DNA from: Cavia porcellus
Lineage: Eukaryota; Chordata; Mammalia; Rodentia; Caviidae
Direction: 5' to 3'
DNA length: 64,000 nucleotides
Assembly (NCBI RefSeq): GCF_034190915.1
Contig: NW_026947484.1
Location: 211,680,657-211,744,656 of the forward strand
This document shows, in pieces, positions 24,111 to 36,337 of this stretch; position 1 is the stretch's first letter; every line of letters begins with the position of its first letter. The translations under genes were made by a program, and so were the position numbers. Below the pieces are notes generated by a model. It was not told the origin of the DNA, made no database searches, and saw nothing but the letters and a program-made list of their open reading frames with translations.

Positions 24111-26483
24111 AGATATACTTTGCCGACCTAGGAATGAACTCAACTAAGTAAAACCAACTGGAAATGCAATCCCAGTGATATAACAGGAACAGATAAGGTC
24201 TCAGCGCAGAAGCTGGATCCCGCGCCACTGGAAGCTGTGCTGCTGCTGCGTCCCAATCGGTGTGGCAAGGAGAGAGGTACAAAAGCTCTGAGAGTGGGAA
24301 GCGGTGAATGGAGTTGAGAGCGGGACTGGCCAGGAGCCCTGCACCGACCTGTGGTGAGAGAGCGGATCAGGGACCCTTCCATTAGAGTAGGAGGCTTCAG
24401 CAAAGGACATACTGGGACCAGGCAGACTAGCCAGAATAGGTTGTTGCAGTGACTTCAGTCACATATTCCCCTCTCAAGCGGGATTGGTGGGCAATGCCTG
24501 GCCTGCGTCATGCCGCTGACTAAGACCCAGTAGGCTAGCCCAAACCAGATCCCAGCACCTGGAGGTTGACCTGGAGGGGCAGGCCCAGCATAGGCTGCCC
24601 AGGTCCATAGGCTCCCTGGTACACTGCAGTGGGCAGGAACACCTAGCCGGCGCAATTCAAACAAACTGTAACTGACAAAGAAAGACACTGGGCCTCCTAT
24701 ATTCGCTTGAATAAAAGGAACAAAAAATATGGGAAGAGGGAGCACCAAGAAAGGGTCCTCGGTCCCCAATCCTGAGAAATATGCAATATCAGACACAGCA
24801 CCAATAGACATAAAGCACTATCTCCAGAGCCTCATAGACGAGTTCAGGAATGAAGTTATTAACAGCCTAAAGCAAGATATATGTAGAATAGTTAAAGAAA
24901 TGCTAAGCACCGCCCAAGAAAAAACAGATGGTAGAATGGAAGAAGAGGAAAAAAAGGGGAGAATTGTTTGATGGAGAAAATAGAGAAAACATAGAATACG
25001 TGAAGCAGGTTCAAAGAGAGTACCAGGAAACTAAAAACTCTCGAAAACTGGAATAACAGTTTGAAAGAAACTAAGGATAGATTATCTAAACTGGAGGGCA
25101 GATTTGTAATATGGGAGCATGAAATGAAAAACTTCTTAAAAATAACAAAAAAACTAACAGCAACAATACAAAGGCTAGAAGATGATAAGAGGATCTATAA
25201 CTTAAGAATTAACAACATAAAAGAAGAAGTAAGGACACAAACAAATGGACTACAAAAGCTATTCACAGAAATAATCCAAGAGAATTTCCCTAATTTAGCA
25301 AAAGGTAAAGATACTCGGATGTATGAGGCATACAGGACCCCAGCAACCTACAACCCAAACAGAGCTACACTCAAGCATATAATAATCAAAATTCCAGAAA
25401 TCCAATATAAGAACAGAATATTAAAAGCCATCAGAGACAAGAAACAGATCACTTACAAGGGAACACCCATCATAATTACAGCAGACTTTTCAGCACAAAC
25501 CATCAAATCATGAAGAGCGTGGGGGGAAATAATTCAAGCTTTGAAAGATAATAACCTCCAGCCAAGATTGATATATCCTACACAACTGTCCCTAGAAATT
25601 GATGGGAAACAAGGTGCTTCCAGGATAAAGAGGAACTAGGGGAATTTGCAACCACCAATTCAACTTTACAGAGAATACTGCAGGATATTCTAAAAAAGAA
25701 AAATACCAAGATTCCAGAAATAGTGGCAGAGAGGCCACAATGAATGGAGCAGAAAGCAAAATGAAGAAGACAAACTGACAACAAACGAGAGAAAAAGATC
25801 TCAACAGAAATGAGGCAGAGAAGGTTGGATGGTAGCAACAGCTATTTTGGAGAAAACAAGACATCATAATAGCCAGTGCTGATTTAGTATCATTTTGTTT
25901 TGAAGTCCCATCAAACTTGTATTCTTCTGTCTCCATCTGTCTTAAAAGGTTATATCTTATTGGATTTTATTATATATGATAATATAAGTAAAAACTTGTA
26001 TAGACAAGGAGATTATACAAAAACCATTGTTCATTTTCTGTTAACTGGTTCTAAATACCCTGTAATAATATCATTCTCTGTTTTACCATATTTGACATTA
26101 TTCTCTTCCAAAAAAAAAAAAAAGTAATAAGAACTAAGGAGTAATAAAACCCGAAATGTGTATTTTGTTGTAAAAAAGAGAGGGAAAAAAAGTGCTCTAA
26201 AGGATACAACTACAAGTGTGTTTAGGGGTGTTAAATAGATGACTATATTAATGTTTTTGGTTGGATCATTGAACACAACTGTTTACAGTCTCACTGTTTG
26301 AATGTCCACTTTGTATGCTTTGATACTGTGACTTGAGCAAATATCTCTAAGATGATAATGTGTAATCTATTAACTAGTGATTTCTTACTGTTTTTTTTTT
26401 TTTTAGTGTCTAGTACTTATACCCTTACACCACTTTGTTTTGTTTTGTTTTTTCTCTTTTTCCTTTTAAATAAAATTTAAAAA
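24111..26483 (+). mobile_element. L1 derivative lacking ORF2 (HAL1-like): 5' UTR, ORF1, 3' UTR
   Basis: 24111-24728 is a GC-rich L1-type 5' UTR. ORF1 follows at 24729-25640. From about 25830 the sequence is L1 3' UTR (CTATTTTGGAGAAAACAAGA and on, matching 34036 onward) down to an A-rich end at 26468-26489. No endonuclease, RT or ORF2 C-terminal sequence lies between ORF1 and the 3' UTR. Known: HAL1 elements are ORF1-only L1 relatives mobilised in trans. An internal deletion of an ordinary L1 is the alternative. Confidence 0.65.
24729..25640 (+). pseudogene. L1 ORF1 (RNA-binding protein) remnant
   Basis: Starts at ATG 24729 (MGRGSTKKGSSVPNPEKYA). It runs about 80 codons to a frameshift/stop near 24970 and resumes in another frame from about 25061. 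The resumed part has a Leu/Lys-rich coiled-coil stretch (KDRLSKLEGRF, KKLTATIQRLEDDKR) and then the RRM/CTD-like block (LFTEIIQENFPNLAKGKD, HIIIKIPEIQYKNRILKAI). A TGA at 25511 and a TAG near 25639 interrupt or end it. Not functional as it stands. Product role in the family: trimeric nucleic-acid chaperone for L1 retrotransposition. Confidence 0.8.
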
Positions 26484-27465
26484 AAAAATAATGTCATTTT
26501 CTTGAATGGTTTTATAGTGTCTTGATATTTGGTGCTACAGTATACGAAGTTATACTCAAAGATTTCAAGGAAAGAGACACTATGGTGACTATTTTTATGT
26601 CAGGATATCTTGTGGTGAAGCACTATTTTGCTTAAATGGTTATGTTTTGACCTGCGCTGTTCTGTTGTTAGGCCCTCTTTTATCTCAACCCCCCCCCTTT
26701 TTAATTATTTACTTTTTTCTCCTTTTAATTAAGGGAAAAATAAATAAAAAATAGTAGGATACATTATAGTAAATCCTGTATTGCCCTCACCATCTTGTTT
26801 TGACTGATTTTTCCCCTATGCTGCTTTGCTTGATAGTACCAAGTTTGAAAGTATAGGCAAAACTGTGAAGACAATAAGATTGATTATGACGCCCATTCCG
26901 GTTGACTATTATCTTCTTTTAAAGTCTTGTAATGTCTCCAATGCTTTGGTTTTATTCTTTACTGTTTTGTTCAATTTTATTATAACTGGCAATTCTTCTT
27001 AAAATAGCAAGAGGCAGTATGGTAACCATTATTGATCACCTTGTATTTTGTTTTTACATTATCTCTTATGTCCATCCTTTTGATTTGACTGACTCTGTTC
27101 TGTTATGTCGCATTTGTTTTTACTCTCTTCAAAAAAAGTAATAAGAACTGTGGGAGTAATAAAACCCAAAATGTGTAATTGTTATTGTACAAAAGAAAAG
27201 AAAGTGCTCTAAAGGTTATAACTGCATATATGTTTAAGTGTATAAGATATATGACCATATTACTGAGTTTTTTTGGATCATTGAACAAAACTGTTTGCAC
27301 TCTCACTGTTTGAAAGTCCACTTTATATGCTTCAATTTTGTAACTTGAACAACTATTTCTAAGATGAGAATATGTAATATATTAACTAGTGATTTCTTTT
27401 TATTTTTTAAATTTTGTATTACTTGTACCCTTTTTCTTTTTCTCCTTAAATAAAAAAAAAAAAGA
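26484..27465 (+). mobile_element. Second L1 3' UTR copy in tandem
   Basis: Begins in the middle of an L1 3' UTR (TATACGAAGTTATACTCAAA, compare 15535 on) and runs to CTCCTTAAATAAA plus poly(A) at 27451-27463. It directly follows the HAL1-like element and is 5'-truncated. Confidence 0.8.
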
Positions 27466-27543
27466 AGCAAAATCCAACAATATTCTGCATGCAAGAAATA
27501 CATTTAATTCAAAAATAAATTCATTAAGTCAACAGATAGAAAA

Positions 27544-27697
27544 CAGCTGGGCATGGTGGCTCATGCCTGTAATCCCAGCACTTGGGAAGCTGAAGGCAGG
27601 AGGATTGTTGTGAGTTCAAGACTAGCTAGCGTAGATTACAAAGTGAGCTCAAGGCCCGCCTGAAATGCAATAGTGAGACCCTGTCTCAAAAAAAAAA
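27544..27697 (+). repeat. B1 SINE inside L1 ORF2
   Basis: CAGCTGGGCATGGTGGCTCA to GACCCTGTCTCAAAAAAA, internal duplication present. It splits the L1 endonuclease reading. Confidence 0.88.
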
Positions 27698-27778
27698 CAA
27701 AAGATAGAAAATAATATTCCACACAACAGGAACCAAAAAAAAGTTGGGGTAGCTACTCTAGTGAAGATAAAAATAGCC

Positions 27779-27866
27779 TTTTTTTTTTTTTTTGTACAGG
27801 GGATCAAACTCACAACCTCACACTTGCCAGGGAGGCACTTATGCTGCTGAGCTATACCTTCAGCCC
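27779..27866 (-). repeat. ID SINE, minus strand, inside L1 ORF2
   Basis: Poly(T) then GTACAGGGGATCAAACTCAC ... GCTGCTGAGCTATACC, an ID copy in reverse. Confidence 0.85.
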
Positions 27867-28487
27867 AAGACTGATTAAAAGTTCACTACATTCTCATAAA
27901 GGGAACAACAGTCCAAGAGAAAGAGGTAACAATCATAACTATATATGTAACAAATACCAGTACACTCAACTATATGAAATAATTACTAACACACATGAAA
28001 AATCAAATAAGCCCAAATATAATTGTATTGGGAGACCTTAATACCCCACTGTCACAAAAGGACAGATCAACCAGACAAAGAAATCAATAATGAAATATTA
28101 GAATTAAATCAAACTTTTGAACAAATGGACCTAGTAGATGTCTATAGGATATTTCACCCCACAATATCACAAAACACATTTTTCTCAGCTACACATGGGA
28201 CATTCTCCAAAACAGACCATATACTGGCTCATGGAACATGCTTAAGTAAATGCAAAGGAACTGACATTATCCCATGTATACTATCAGACCACAATGCAAT
28301 GAAATTGGAAATCCATGCCAAAGGAAACCAGAAGAACTTCATAAACAAGTGGATATTAAATAACACCCTACTGAACAACCAATGGATCACAGATGAAATT
28401 AAAGAAGAAATTAGACAGTTTTTACAGTTGAATGATAATGACAATATAATGTACCAGAACTTGTGAGACAAAATAAAAGCAGTCTTA

Positions 28488-28624
28488 AGAGAGAAATGTA
28501 GGGTTGGGGATTTAGGTCAGCGGCATAAGCGCCTGCCTTGCAAGCAGACAGTCATGAGTTCGATCCCTGGTACCGATAAAAAGGAAAAAGACAAAAAAAA
28601 AAAAAAAAAAAAGAGGGAAATGTA
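28488..28624 (+). mobile_element. Young ID SINE in L1 ORF2 with 13-bp target duplication
   Basis: ID at 28501-28611 with the GATAAAAAGGAAAAAGAC tail. Flanks AGAGAGAAATGTA and AGAGGGAAATGTA differ at one base. Confidence 0.9.
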
Positions 28625-29120
28625 TAGCAGTAAATACCCTTAGCAGGAAAACAGAGAAGCACATACATACACAACTTAATGTTGAACCTCAAACTTCAAG
28701 AAAAAGAAGAGCAGGAAATTACAAGGATCAAAGCAGAAATTAACACACTGGAGACTAAAAAAAAATACAAAGAATCAATGAATTGAAGAGTTGGCTCTTT
28801 GAATAATAAGATCAAATTGACAAACCCTTAGCCAAACTTAACAAAAAAAAAAAAAAAGAAAGAAAGAAAACCCTCAAATCACACAATTAGGAATAAAAAA
28901 GTGAATGAAATCACAATAGATCCTTGCAGAAATCGAGAAAATCATCTATACCCATTTTGAAAACTAATAAGATGGAAAATACAGAAGAAATGGACAGATT
29001 CCTAAATATATACGAATTACCAAAGTTGAATCAAGAAGGTATAAAAACTCCTAAATATAACCCAATATCAAAAATAAAATTGAAGATGTAATTAAAAACC
29101 TATCAACAAAGCAAAGTCCT

Positions 29121-29221
29121 GGGGCTGGGGATTTAGCTCAGCGGCCTAAGCATCTGCCTAGCAAGTGTGAGGTTGTGAGTTCGATCCCTGGTACCAAAAA
29201 AAAAAAAAAAAAAAAAAAAAG
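29121..29221 (+). repeat. ID SINE in L1 ORF2
   Basis: GGGGCTGGGGATTTAGCTCA ... GAGTTCGATCCCTGGTACC then poly(A) directly, lacking the GATAAAAAGG extension. Short AAGTCC repeats flank it. Confidence 0.85.
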
Positions 29222-29340
29222 AGAGAAGTCCAAGACCTGAAAGATTCATTGCTGAATTCTATAAGAAATCCATAGAGGACCTAATACCAGGCCTTTTCAA
29301 ACCCTTTATGAAACTGAACATGTGCCAGACCCTACTTCAA

Positions 29341-29479
29341 AAACAAACATAGGTGTGATGGCACACATCTGCAATCCCAGCACTCAAGAGGCTGAGACAG
29401 AGAATTATCAGGAGTTCGAGGCCAGTCTGGGCTACATAGTGAGTTCAAGATCTGCCTGAGCTACACAAGCAAAACACTG

Positions 29480-29514
<35 letters not shown>
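29341..29514 (+). repeat. B1 SINE with about 31-nt poly(A)
   Basis: AGGTGTGATGGCACACATCT ... CACTGTCTTAAAA then a long pure A run to 29515. Confidence 0.88.
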
Positions 29515-29519
<5 letters not shown>

Positions 29520-29686
29520 AAGATATGCTATGCGTTTCCACTGGCCTGACTGGACTATGCCTAGTGACCTTTCAATCGCGGAGCCGAGGCCACATGAATC
29601 CCAAGGGCCAAGGGCGCACAGAGGTGATTTCCAACACGCCTAGGGGAAGCACTGGAACATTGCTCAAAACTCAGAAATAAAGGAAA

Positions 29687-30761
29687 ATGACAAGACAAAA
29701 GACCAAAATGCAATCTCAAAATGTGATCTCCAGCCCATCCCAACAGAACCTAGAAGCCATGTACATAGAAGAAAACATAAGCCATATACCTGAAATGTCT
29801 GAAATGATAGCAACTGAAATAAAGAAATAACTCTGGGAAACTATTAAAGAACTCAAATCAGAAATAACCTTCCATGTAAAAGAAGAAATATAAAGGTTAA
29901 TTAAAGAACTGCTGAACACATCTGAAGAAGACACAGTTAAAAAAATTAGAGGAACAATGCAAAAAGACGGAAACCCTGAATGAACAATATAAGAAACAAA
30001 CAATTCATGAAGAAGATTCAAAGAGATAAACAGGAAATCAAAAATTCCATTGAAAGTTGGCAAAATCATCTCAACAAAAGTGAAGATAGAATTTCAGACC
30101 TCAGGCTGGGGGTTTAGCTCAGTGGCTTAAGCGCCTGTCTGGCAAGCGCGAGGTCGTCAGTACGATCCTCAGTACCAAAAAAAGAATTTCAGACCTCAAA
30201 GACAAGATTGCAGCTAGTGAACAGGAAAGGAAAGATCTTTTAAAAATAACAAGGAATTAGGAAATAATTCAAGAGTTGCAAGATGATGCAAAGAAAAACA
30301 ACATAAGATTGATAGAGATAAATAAAAAAGAAGGGGACAACTCAAATGATATCAAGGGACTATTTACAGAAATAGTAGCTAAAAACTTCCAAAACATGAG
30401 AACAGATACTGATATGATCAGTGAAGCATACAGAAGTCCAAATAGCCATAACAAAAATAAAACTACACCCAGATATATAATAATCACCATCCCAGAAATC
30501 CAACGTAAGAACAGAATATTAAAAGTTGTTAAGAGAGAAAAAGACAGATCACCTATAAAGGAAAACCTATCAGAATCACAGCAGACTTCTCAACACAAAC
30601 AATGAAGTCAAGAAGAGCATGGAATGAAGTATTTCAGAACCTAAAAGAAAACGACTTCCAACCCAGACTGATTTACCCTGCAAAACTGTCCTTCAAAATG
30701 GATAGAGAAATAAGATACTTCCATGACAAAGAACAGCTGAAGAACAGAATGGAAAGGTAAA
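29687..30761 (+). pseudogene. L1 ORF1 remnant
   Basis: ATG at 29687 (MTRQKTKMQSQN). Stops appear by 29830. An ID insertion at 30104-30182 sits in the coiled-coil region. The C-terminal part at 30276-30605 keeps LFTEIVAKNFQNMRTDTD and YIIITIPEIQRKNRILKVV, and the reading ends near LKNRMER at about 30759. Confidence 0.8.
30088..30198 (+). mobile_element. ID SINE in L1 ORF1 with 16-bp target duplication
   Basis: ID at 30104-30182 (GGCTGGGGGTTTAGCTCAGT), flanked by perfect AGAATTTCAGACCTCA repeats at 30088-30103 and 30183-30198. Confidence 0.92.
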
Positions 30762-30785
30762 GATGCAACAGCAGAAAGATAACAT

Positions 30786-33700
30786 GTCAAAAACAAACCA
30801 ATATATAACAGTTATAACCACTAATGTAAATGGCCTCAACTCACCAAGAAACAGACTGGCAAAATGGATCAAGAAACAACATTCAACCATATGCTGTCTA
30901 CAAGAAAACCATCTAACCCAAAAGGAAACTCACAGACTCAAAGTCAAAGGATGGAAAACAATTCTTCATACAACAGAACTCAAACAAAAGCAGAGGTAGC
31001 AATTCCTTACTTAAAAAAGGAAAGAAAAACTCAAATTCATGCAATAAAGAATGAAAAAGGTGAAATCACTACAGACTCTGTGGAAATACAGAAGATCATC
31101 AACACCAATTTCAAAAACCTCTACTCTCAGAGGTTCAATAACACAGAAGAAATGGAGATTCCTAGAAACATATAAATTACCAAAGCTGGGTCAAGAAGAT
31201 GTAAAACTGCTGAATAACCCAATTTCTATTAATGAAATTGAAAATGTAATTAAGTCCTTACCAATGAAGAAGAGCCCAGGCCCAAATGGATTCACTGCGG
31301 AACTCTACAAGAAATTCAAAGCAGATTTAATTAATGCCGACACTCCTCAAACTCTTCAATGAAATCGAAAGGGAAGCAATTCTTCTTAAGTCATTCCTGG
31401 AAGCAAATATTACTCTACTCTAATACCAAAATCTGAGAAAGACCCAACTATAAAAAAGAGAACTACAGATCAATTTCCCTAATGAACACAGATGCAAATA
31501 TTCTCAATAAAATAATGGCAAACAGAATGCAGCAAATCATCAAGATTATATACCATGACCAAGTGGGATTCATCCCAGGCATGCAGGGATGATTCAACAT
31601 ACATAAATCAATAAATGTAACCCACCATACCAACAGAGCCAAAAATAAGAATCACATGATCATCTCTATAGATGTAGAAAAAGCTTTTGATAAGGTCCAA
31701 CACTCATTCATGATAAGAACCTTACAGAGAATTGGAATAGATGGTCTTTACCTCAGTATGATAAAGGCCATCTATGACAAACCAATAGCCAGCATCATAT
31801 TAAATGGCCAAAAACTGAAGGCCTTTCACTTAAAATCAGGCACCTGACAAGGATGTCTATTACCACTACTCAACATAGTACTGGAAATACTAGCCGCGGC
31901 AATTAGACAAGAGAGAGAAATAAAAGGAGTAAAGATAGGAAAACAGGAAGTTAAATTGTCATTATTTGCAGATGACATGATATTCTACATAGAAGACCCC
32001 CAAAACTCCATTGAATAAATAAGTGTAGCTGGATACAAAGTCAATACTCAAAAATCAATAGCATTCCTATACACTAATAACAAAATTACTGAAAGAGAAA
32101 TAAGAGAAGCCACACCCTTCACCATCCAAAAAAATGAAATACTTAGGAATTAATTTAATGAAAGAAGTAAAGATCTATTCAGGGAAAATTATAACACCCT
32201 GAAAAAGAAATCAAAGAGGACCTCAGAAAATGGAAAGACTGGGCCAGGGACTTAAAAAGTGTGAGGTTGTTAGTTCAATCACTGGTACTAAAAAAAAAAA
32301 AAAAAAAAAAGAAAAAGAAAATAGAAAGACATCCCTTGTTCATGGATAGGAAGAATAAATATTGTGAAAAGGCTATTCTTGCAAAACTGTTATATAGATT
32401 CAATGCAATCCAAATCAAAATACCATTAGCATACCTCATAGATTTAGAGAAATCACTCCTAAAATTCATCTGGAACCAAAAGAGACCTAGAATAGCAAAG
32501 GCAATTCTAAGCAGCAAAGGTTAAGGCAGGAGGCATCACAATCCCTGACTTGAAATTATACTACAAAGCTACTGTAATAAAATCAACATGCTACTGGAAT
32601 AAAAACAGACCTGAAGATCAATGGGATAGATGAGATACAACTACAACTACAAACTCAACCACCTTATCTTTGATGAAGGGGCCAAACATGTTCACTGGAA
32701 AAACAATAGTCTCTTTAATAAATGGTGCTGGAAAAACTGGCTCTCCATATGCCGAAAACCTAACCTAGACCCACGCCTATCACCATGTACTAAACTGAAG
32801 TCTAAATGGATCAAAGATCTAAGTATTAAAACAGAAACACTAAACCTATTGGAAGACAAAGTAGGTAAAAATCTTGAAGACAGGGGTAGATAAAGAATTC
32901 ATGAACAAGAATCAAACCACACGGGAAATACTTCCCAGAATCAATAACTGGAATCACGTCTTATTAAAGAGTTTCTGCATGTCAAAAGAAATTTCCAGCA
33001 GAGTAAAAAGAAAACCCACAAATTGGGAAAAAAATCTTAACTGTCCCTCAGACAAAGGACTTCTGTCTAAAGCATATGAAGAATTAAAAAAATTAGACCT
33101 CCAAAATTCAAAGATCCAATCCAAAAATGGGCATCTGAGATGAATACACAGTTCTCAGATGAAGAAATACAAATGGCAAATAAATACATGAAAAAATGTT
33201 CAGCATCATTAGTCATTAGAGAAATGTAAATAAAAACCACACTGAGATTCCATCTCACTCCAGAAAGAATGGCCAGGATCAAGAAAACTACCAACCACAA
33301 ATGCTGGAGAGGTTTCAGGGGAAAAATGAATTTTGCACTGTGGGTGGGAGTACAGACTGGTGCAACCACTGTGGAGGTCAGTCTGGAGATTCCTCAAAAA
33401 GCTGGGATTAGAAGTCCCATTTGAAAAAGCTGGGCGTGATGGCTCACGCCCATAATCCCAGCACTCAGGAGGCTGAGGTGGGGGGATCATTGTGAGTTCA
33501 AAACCAGCCTGGGCTACAAAGTGAGCTCAACGCCAGCCGGAACTGCATAATGAGACCCCGTCTCAAAAAAGACAAAAAAAAAAAAAGTCCCATTTGACCC
33601 AGCTATTCCACTTCTAGGCATATTCCCAGAAGAACTGAAAACATCATACCACAGTGATATATATGCACCCATGATTATAACAGCACAATTTGTGATAGCC

Positions 33701-33899
33701 AGATCTTGGAAACAACCTAAGTGCCCATCTACTGAGGAATGGGCAAAAAGTTGTGGTATTTTTATACAGTGGAGTACTACTCAGCTATAAAGATCACACT
33801 GAGATATTTATAAATAAATGGATACAACTTGAGACCATACTCATAGGTGAAATAAATCAAATTCACATGTATAAATACCGTATAGTCTCCCTAGTGTAA
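30786..33899 (+). pseudogene. L1 ORF2 (endonuclease/reverse transcriptase) remnant
   Basis: The N-terminus MSKTNQYITVITTNVNGLNS keeps the endonuclease entry motif. The reading then jumps at about 31000 to the RT region, so most of the endonuclease is missing. RT blocks: [16 protein letters not shown] (about 31270), [11 protein letters not shown] (31560), [19 protein letters not shown] (31656 on) and the active-site FADDM (about 31966-31980). The C-terminal parts are [18 protein letters not shown] at about 32465 and FNKWCWKNW at 32715. Stops and frameshifts occur throughout. An ID remnant (about 32240-32310) and a B1 (33425-33584) interrupt it. Confidence 0.85.
33412..33597 (+). mobile_element. 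B1 SINE in L1 with 13-bp target duplication
   Basis: B1 at 33425-33584 with internal duplication, flanked by AAGTCCCATTTGA at 33412-33424 and 33585-33597. Confidence 0.93.
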
Positions 33900-34469
33900 G
33901 AAATGATGAGTACATAAGATTTTATAGTAATCATGGTTCCCTATTATATTGCTTTGAAGCCTTATAATGTTTTCATTCATTGGTTGGAATGGTTTTATTC
34001 TGTTTTGTTTGATTTTATTATGTGTGATGATATGAACAGCTATTTTAAAGAAAACAAGACATTATGGCAGCCATTGCTGATTTAATATCATCTTGTTTTG
34101 AAGTCCTACCATGCTTCTGTTCTTCTATTTCCATTGGTTCAATCATGTTGTGTCTTATTGGATTTTAATATGTGTGACAGTGTAAACAGTTTTTTAATGG
34201 AAAATGAGATATTATAGAAGCCATTGTTTATCTGCTGTTATTTGGTTTTGAATGTCCTGTAATACTTTCATTCCTGTGAATGGTGTTATACTATTCTATA
34301 ATGTTTGATATTGTGTGTGAAGGTATGCTCAACTACTTCAAAGAAAGAGACATTATGGTAGTTACTGTTAATATCCGGTTGTGAAGTGCTGTGTTGTTTA
34401 CATTGTTCTGTTCTGATTTGCTTTGTTCTGTCCTCTTTTGTTTTATTCTCTTTAAAATAAAAAAAAAAA

Positions 34470-34545
34470 GATGTTATGCACATGTACCAACAACTGAATG
34501 TAATCACTGTACGTTGTAAACATACTAATAAAATTTAAAAATTTA
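34470..34545 (+). repeat. Additional L1 3' terminus
   Basis: TGTTATGCACATGTACCAAC ... CATACTAATAAAATTT, the same 3' terminus type as at 8811, 44050 and 50460. It is probably the end of the older host L1 into which the 29515-34469 element inserted. Confidence 0.55.
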
Positions 34546-34577
34546 AAATATCACACAGAAGAACTGCAAATTACTTA

Positions 34578-34742
<165 letters not shown>

Positions 34743-34744
34743 CT

Positions 34745-35411
<667 letters not shown>

Positions 35412-36004
35412 CTAAAGTTAAAGATTTAAAATCAAATTTCTGTATCACCAATACTAGAGTTTAAAAAACAAATACAACTAAAAACTGTAGTGTAATTTTT
35501 CTTGCTGTTCCTTCCCCTTTGGAATCAAGAAAACAAAAATTAATCTCAAGATTACAAAACAAGTTTTAGAAAGTTTAAATTACCCACAAAGGCAAACACT
35601 ACTATGAAGAATATGAATAAATCTTACAAACATAATAACATTGAATGGAAAAACTGGGCCCAAAAGTATATGGTATATAATTCTATTTATCATTTATTAT
35701 AAACTACAAAATCAGTCAAAACCAACCTACACGGTCAGAGGTCAGAGGTCAGAACCATGTTACCCTGGTGACATAATGACTGTAAGGAGGTGTGAGAGAG
35801 GCTTAGAGGTCCCGTAATGTTCTGTTTCATGGACACTGATTAGGTGGGTATATTCAGTTAGTTAAAACTCTATTATAGACTTATGCTGTGTACACTTTCC
35901 CATATACACTTTTAAACAAAATAACTTTAAATTATATATATTCTTATTGCCTGTTGTTAACTATAACAAAAATAAAAGTCAAGACATCAAACTGTTAGCC
36001 AATG
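35412..36004. other. Intron 4 sequence with a triple AGGTCA-like repeat
   Basis: No gene. CGGTCA, AGGTCA and AGGTCA at 35732-35751 are spaced by single G bases (DR1 spacing). The rest is unassigned. Confidence 0.5.
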
Positions 36005-36158
36005 ATAAATTACACAGTGGTGGGGCTGGGGATTTAGCTCTGCGGCATAAGCACCTGCCTTGCAAGCAGGTGGTCGTGAGTTCGATTCCCGGTACCGATA
36101 AAAATGAAAAAGACAAAAAAAATAGATAAATAAATAAATAAATAAATTACACAGTGGT
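36005..36158 (+). mobile_element. Young ID SINE with 17-bp target duplication
   Basis: ID at 36022-36141, with the GATAAAAATGAAAAAGAC tail and an (AAAT)n tract. It is flanked by perfect ATAAATTACACAGTGGT at 36005-36021 and 36142-36158. The insertion site is the left edge of the palindromic element that follows. Confidence 0.95.
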
Positions 36159-36333
36159 ACCTTGGTTCATGAAGTTATTTCTTTCCGTGATTCTGTTTCT
36201 AAACCAAATTGGACAAGAACGGAATCAGATTTCCCCAGGTTAACATTAAATCTTTAATCACTGAATTTGTTTCAATTCTTGTCCCAGAATTGTGGAAAGA
36301 ATTAAGTTCATAAACTGAGGTACCACTATATTA
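36149..36333. mobile_element. Palindromic DNA-transposon fossil (MITE-like)
   Basis: The left end AGTGGTACCTTGGTTCATGA and the right end (read in reverse) AGTGGTACCTCAGTTTATGA are diverged inverted repeats. About 35 of 44 bases match, extending to TTCTTTCC and ATTCTG. It has no coding capacity and resembles a Tc1/mariner-type or pogo-type MITE. TA target ends are only partly preserved. Confidence 0.7.
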
Positions 36334-36337
36334 AAGT

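Larger units (their letters stand above)
27466..29335 (+). mobile_element. L1 ORF2 fragment: endonuclease and start of RT region
   Basis: The frame begins within the endonuclease domain (ATTCTGCATGCAAGAAATAC encodes FCMQEI). At 28023-28466 it keeps the C-terminal endonuclease block with TFSKTDHILAHG and ILSDHNAMKLEI, where the Ser-Asp-His catalytic signature is intact. The linker and N-terminal RT region follow to about 29335 with stops. It is broken by a B1 (27544-27697), an ID (-) at 27779-27866 and two ID (+) at 28501-28611 and 29121-29221. Confidence 0.85.
29515..34469 (+). mobile_element. Near full-length but defective L1
   Basis: A short 5' UTR (29515-29686) precedes ORF1 (29687-30761) and ORF2 (30786-33899). 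A 3' UTR made of about four diverged 145-bp units follows (33905-34400), ending TTTAAAATAAA plus poly(A) at 34469. Most of the endonuclease and the N-terminal RT linker are deleted near 31000-31020. Three SINE insertions and multiple stops further inactivate it. It lies antisense to MSH2, with its 3' end about 140 bp from exon 6. Confidence 0.85.

Noticed and set aside
24140..24811. Minus-strand frames of 87-122 codons over the L1 5' UTR
   Set aside because: Shadows of a GC-rich L1 5' UTR. No family resemblance beyond antisense L1.
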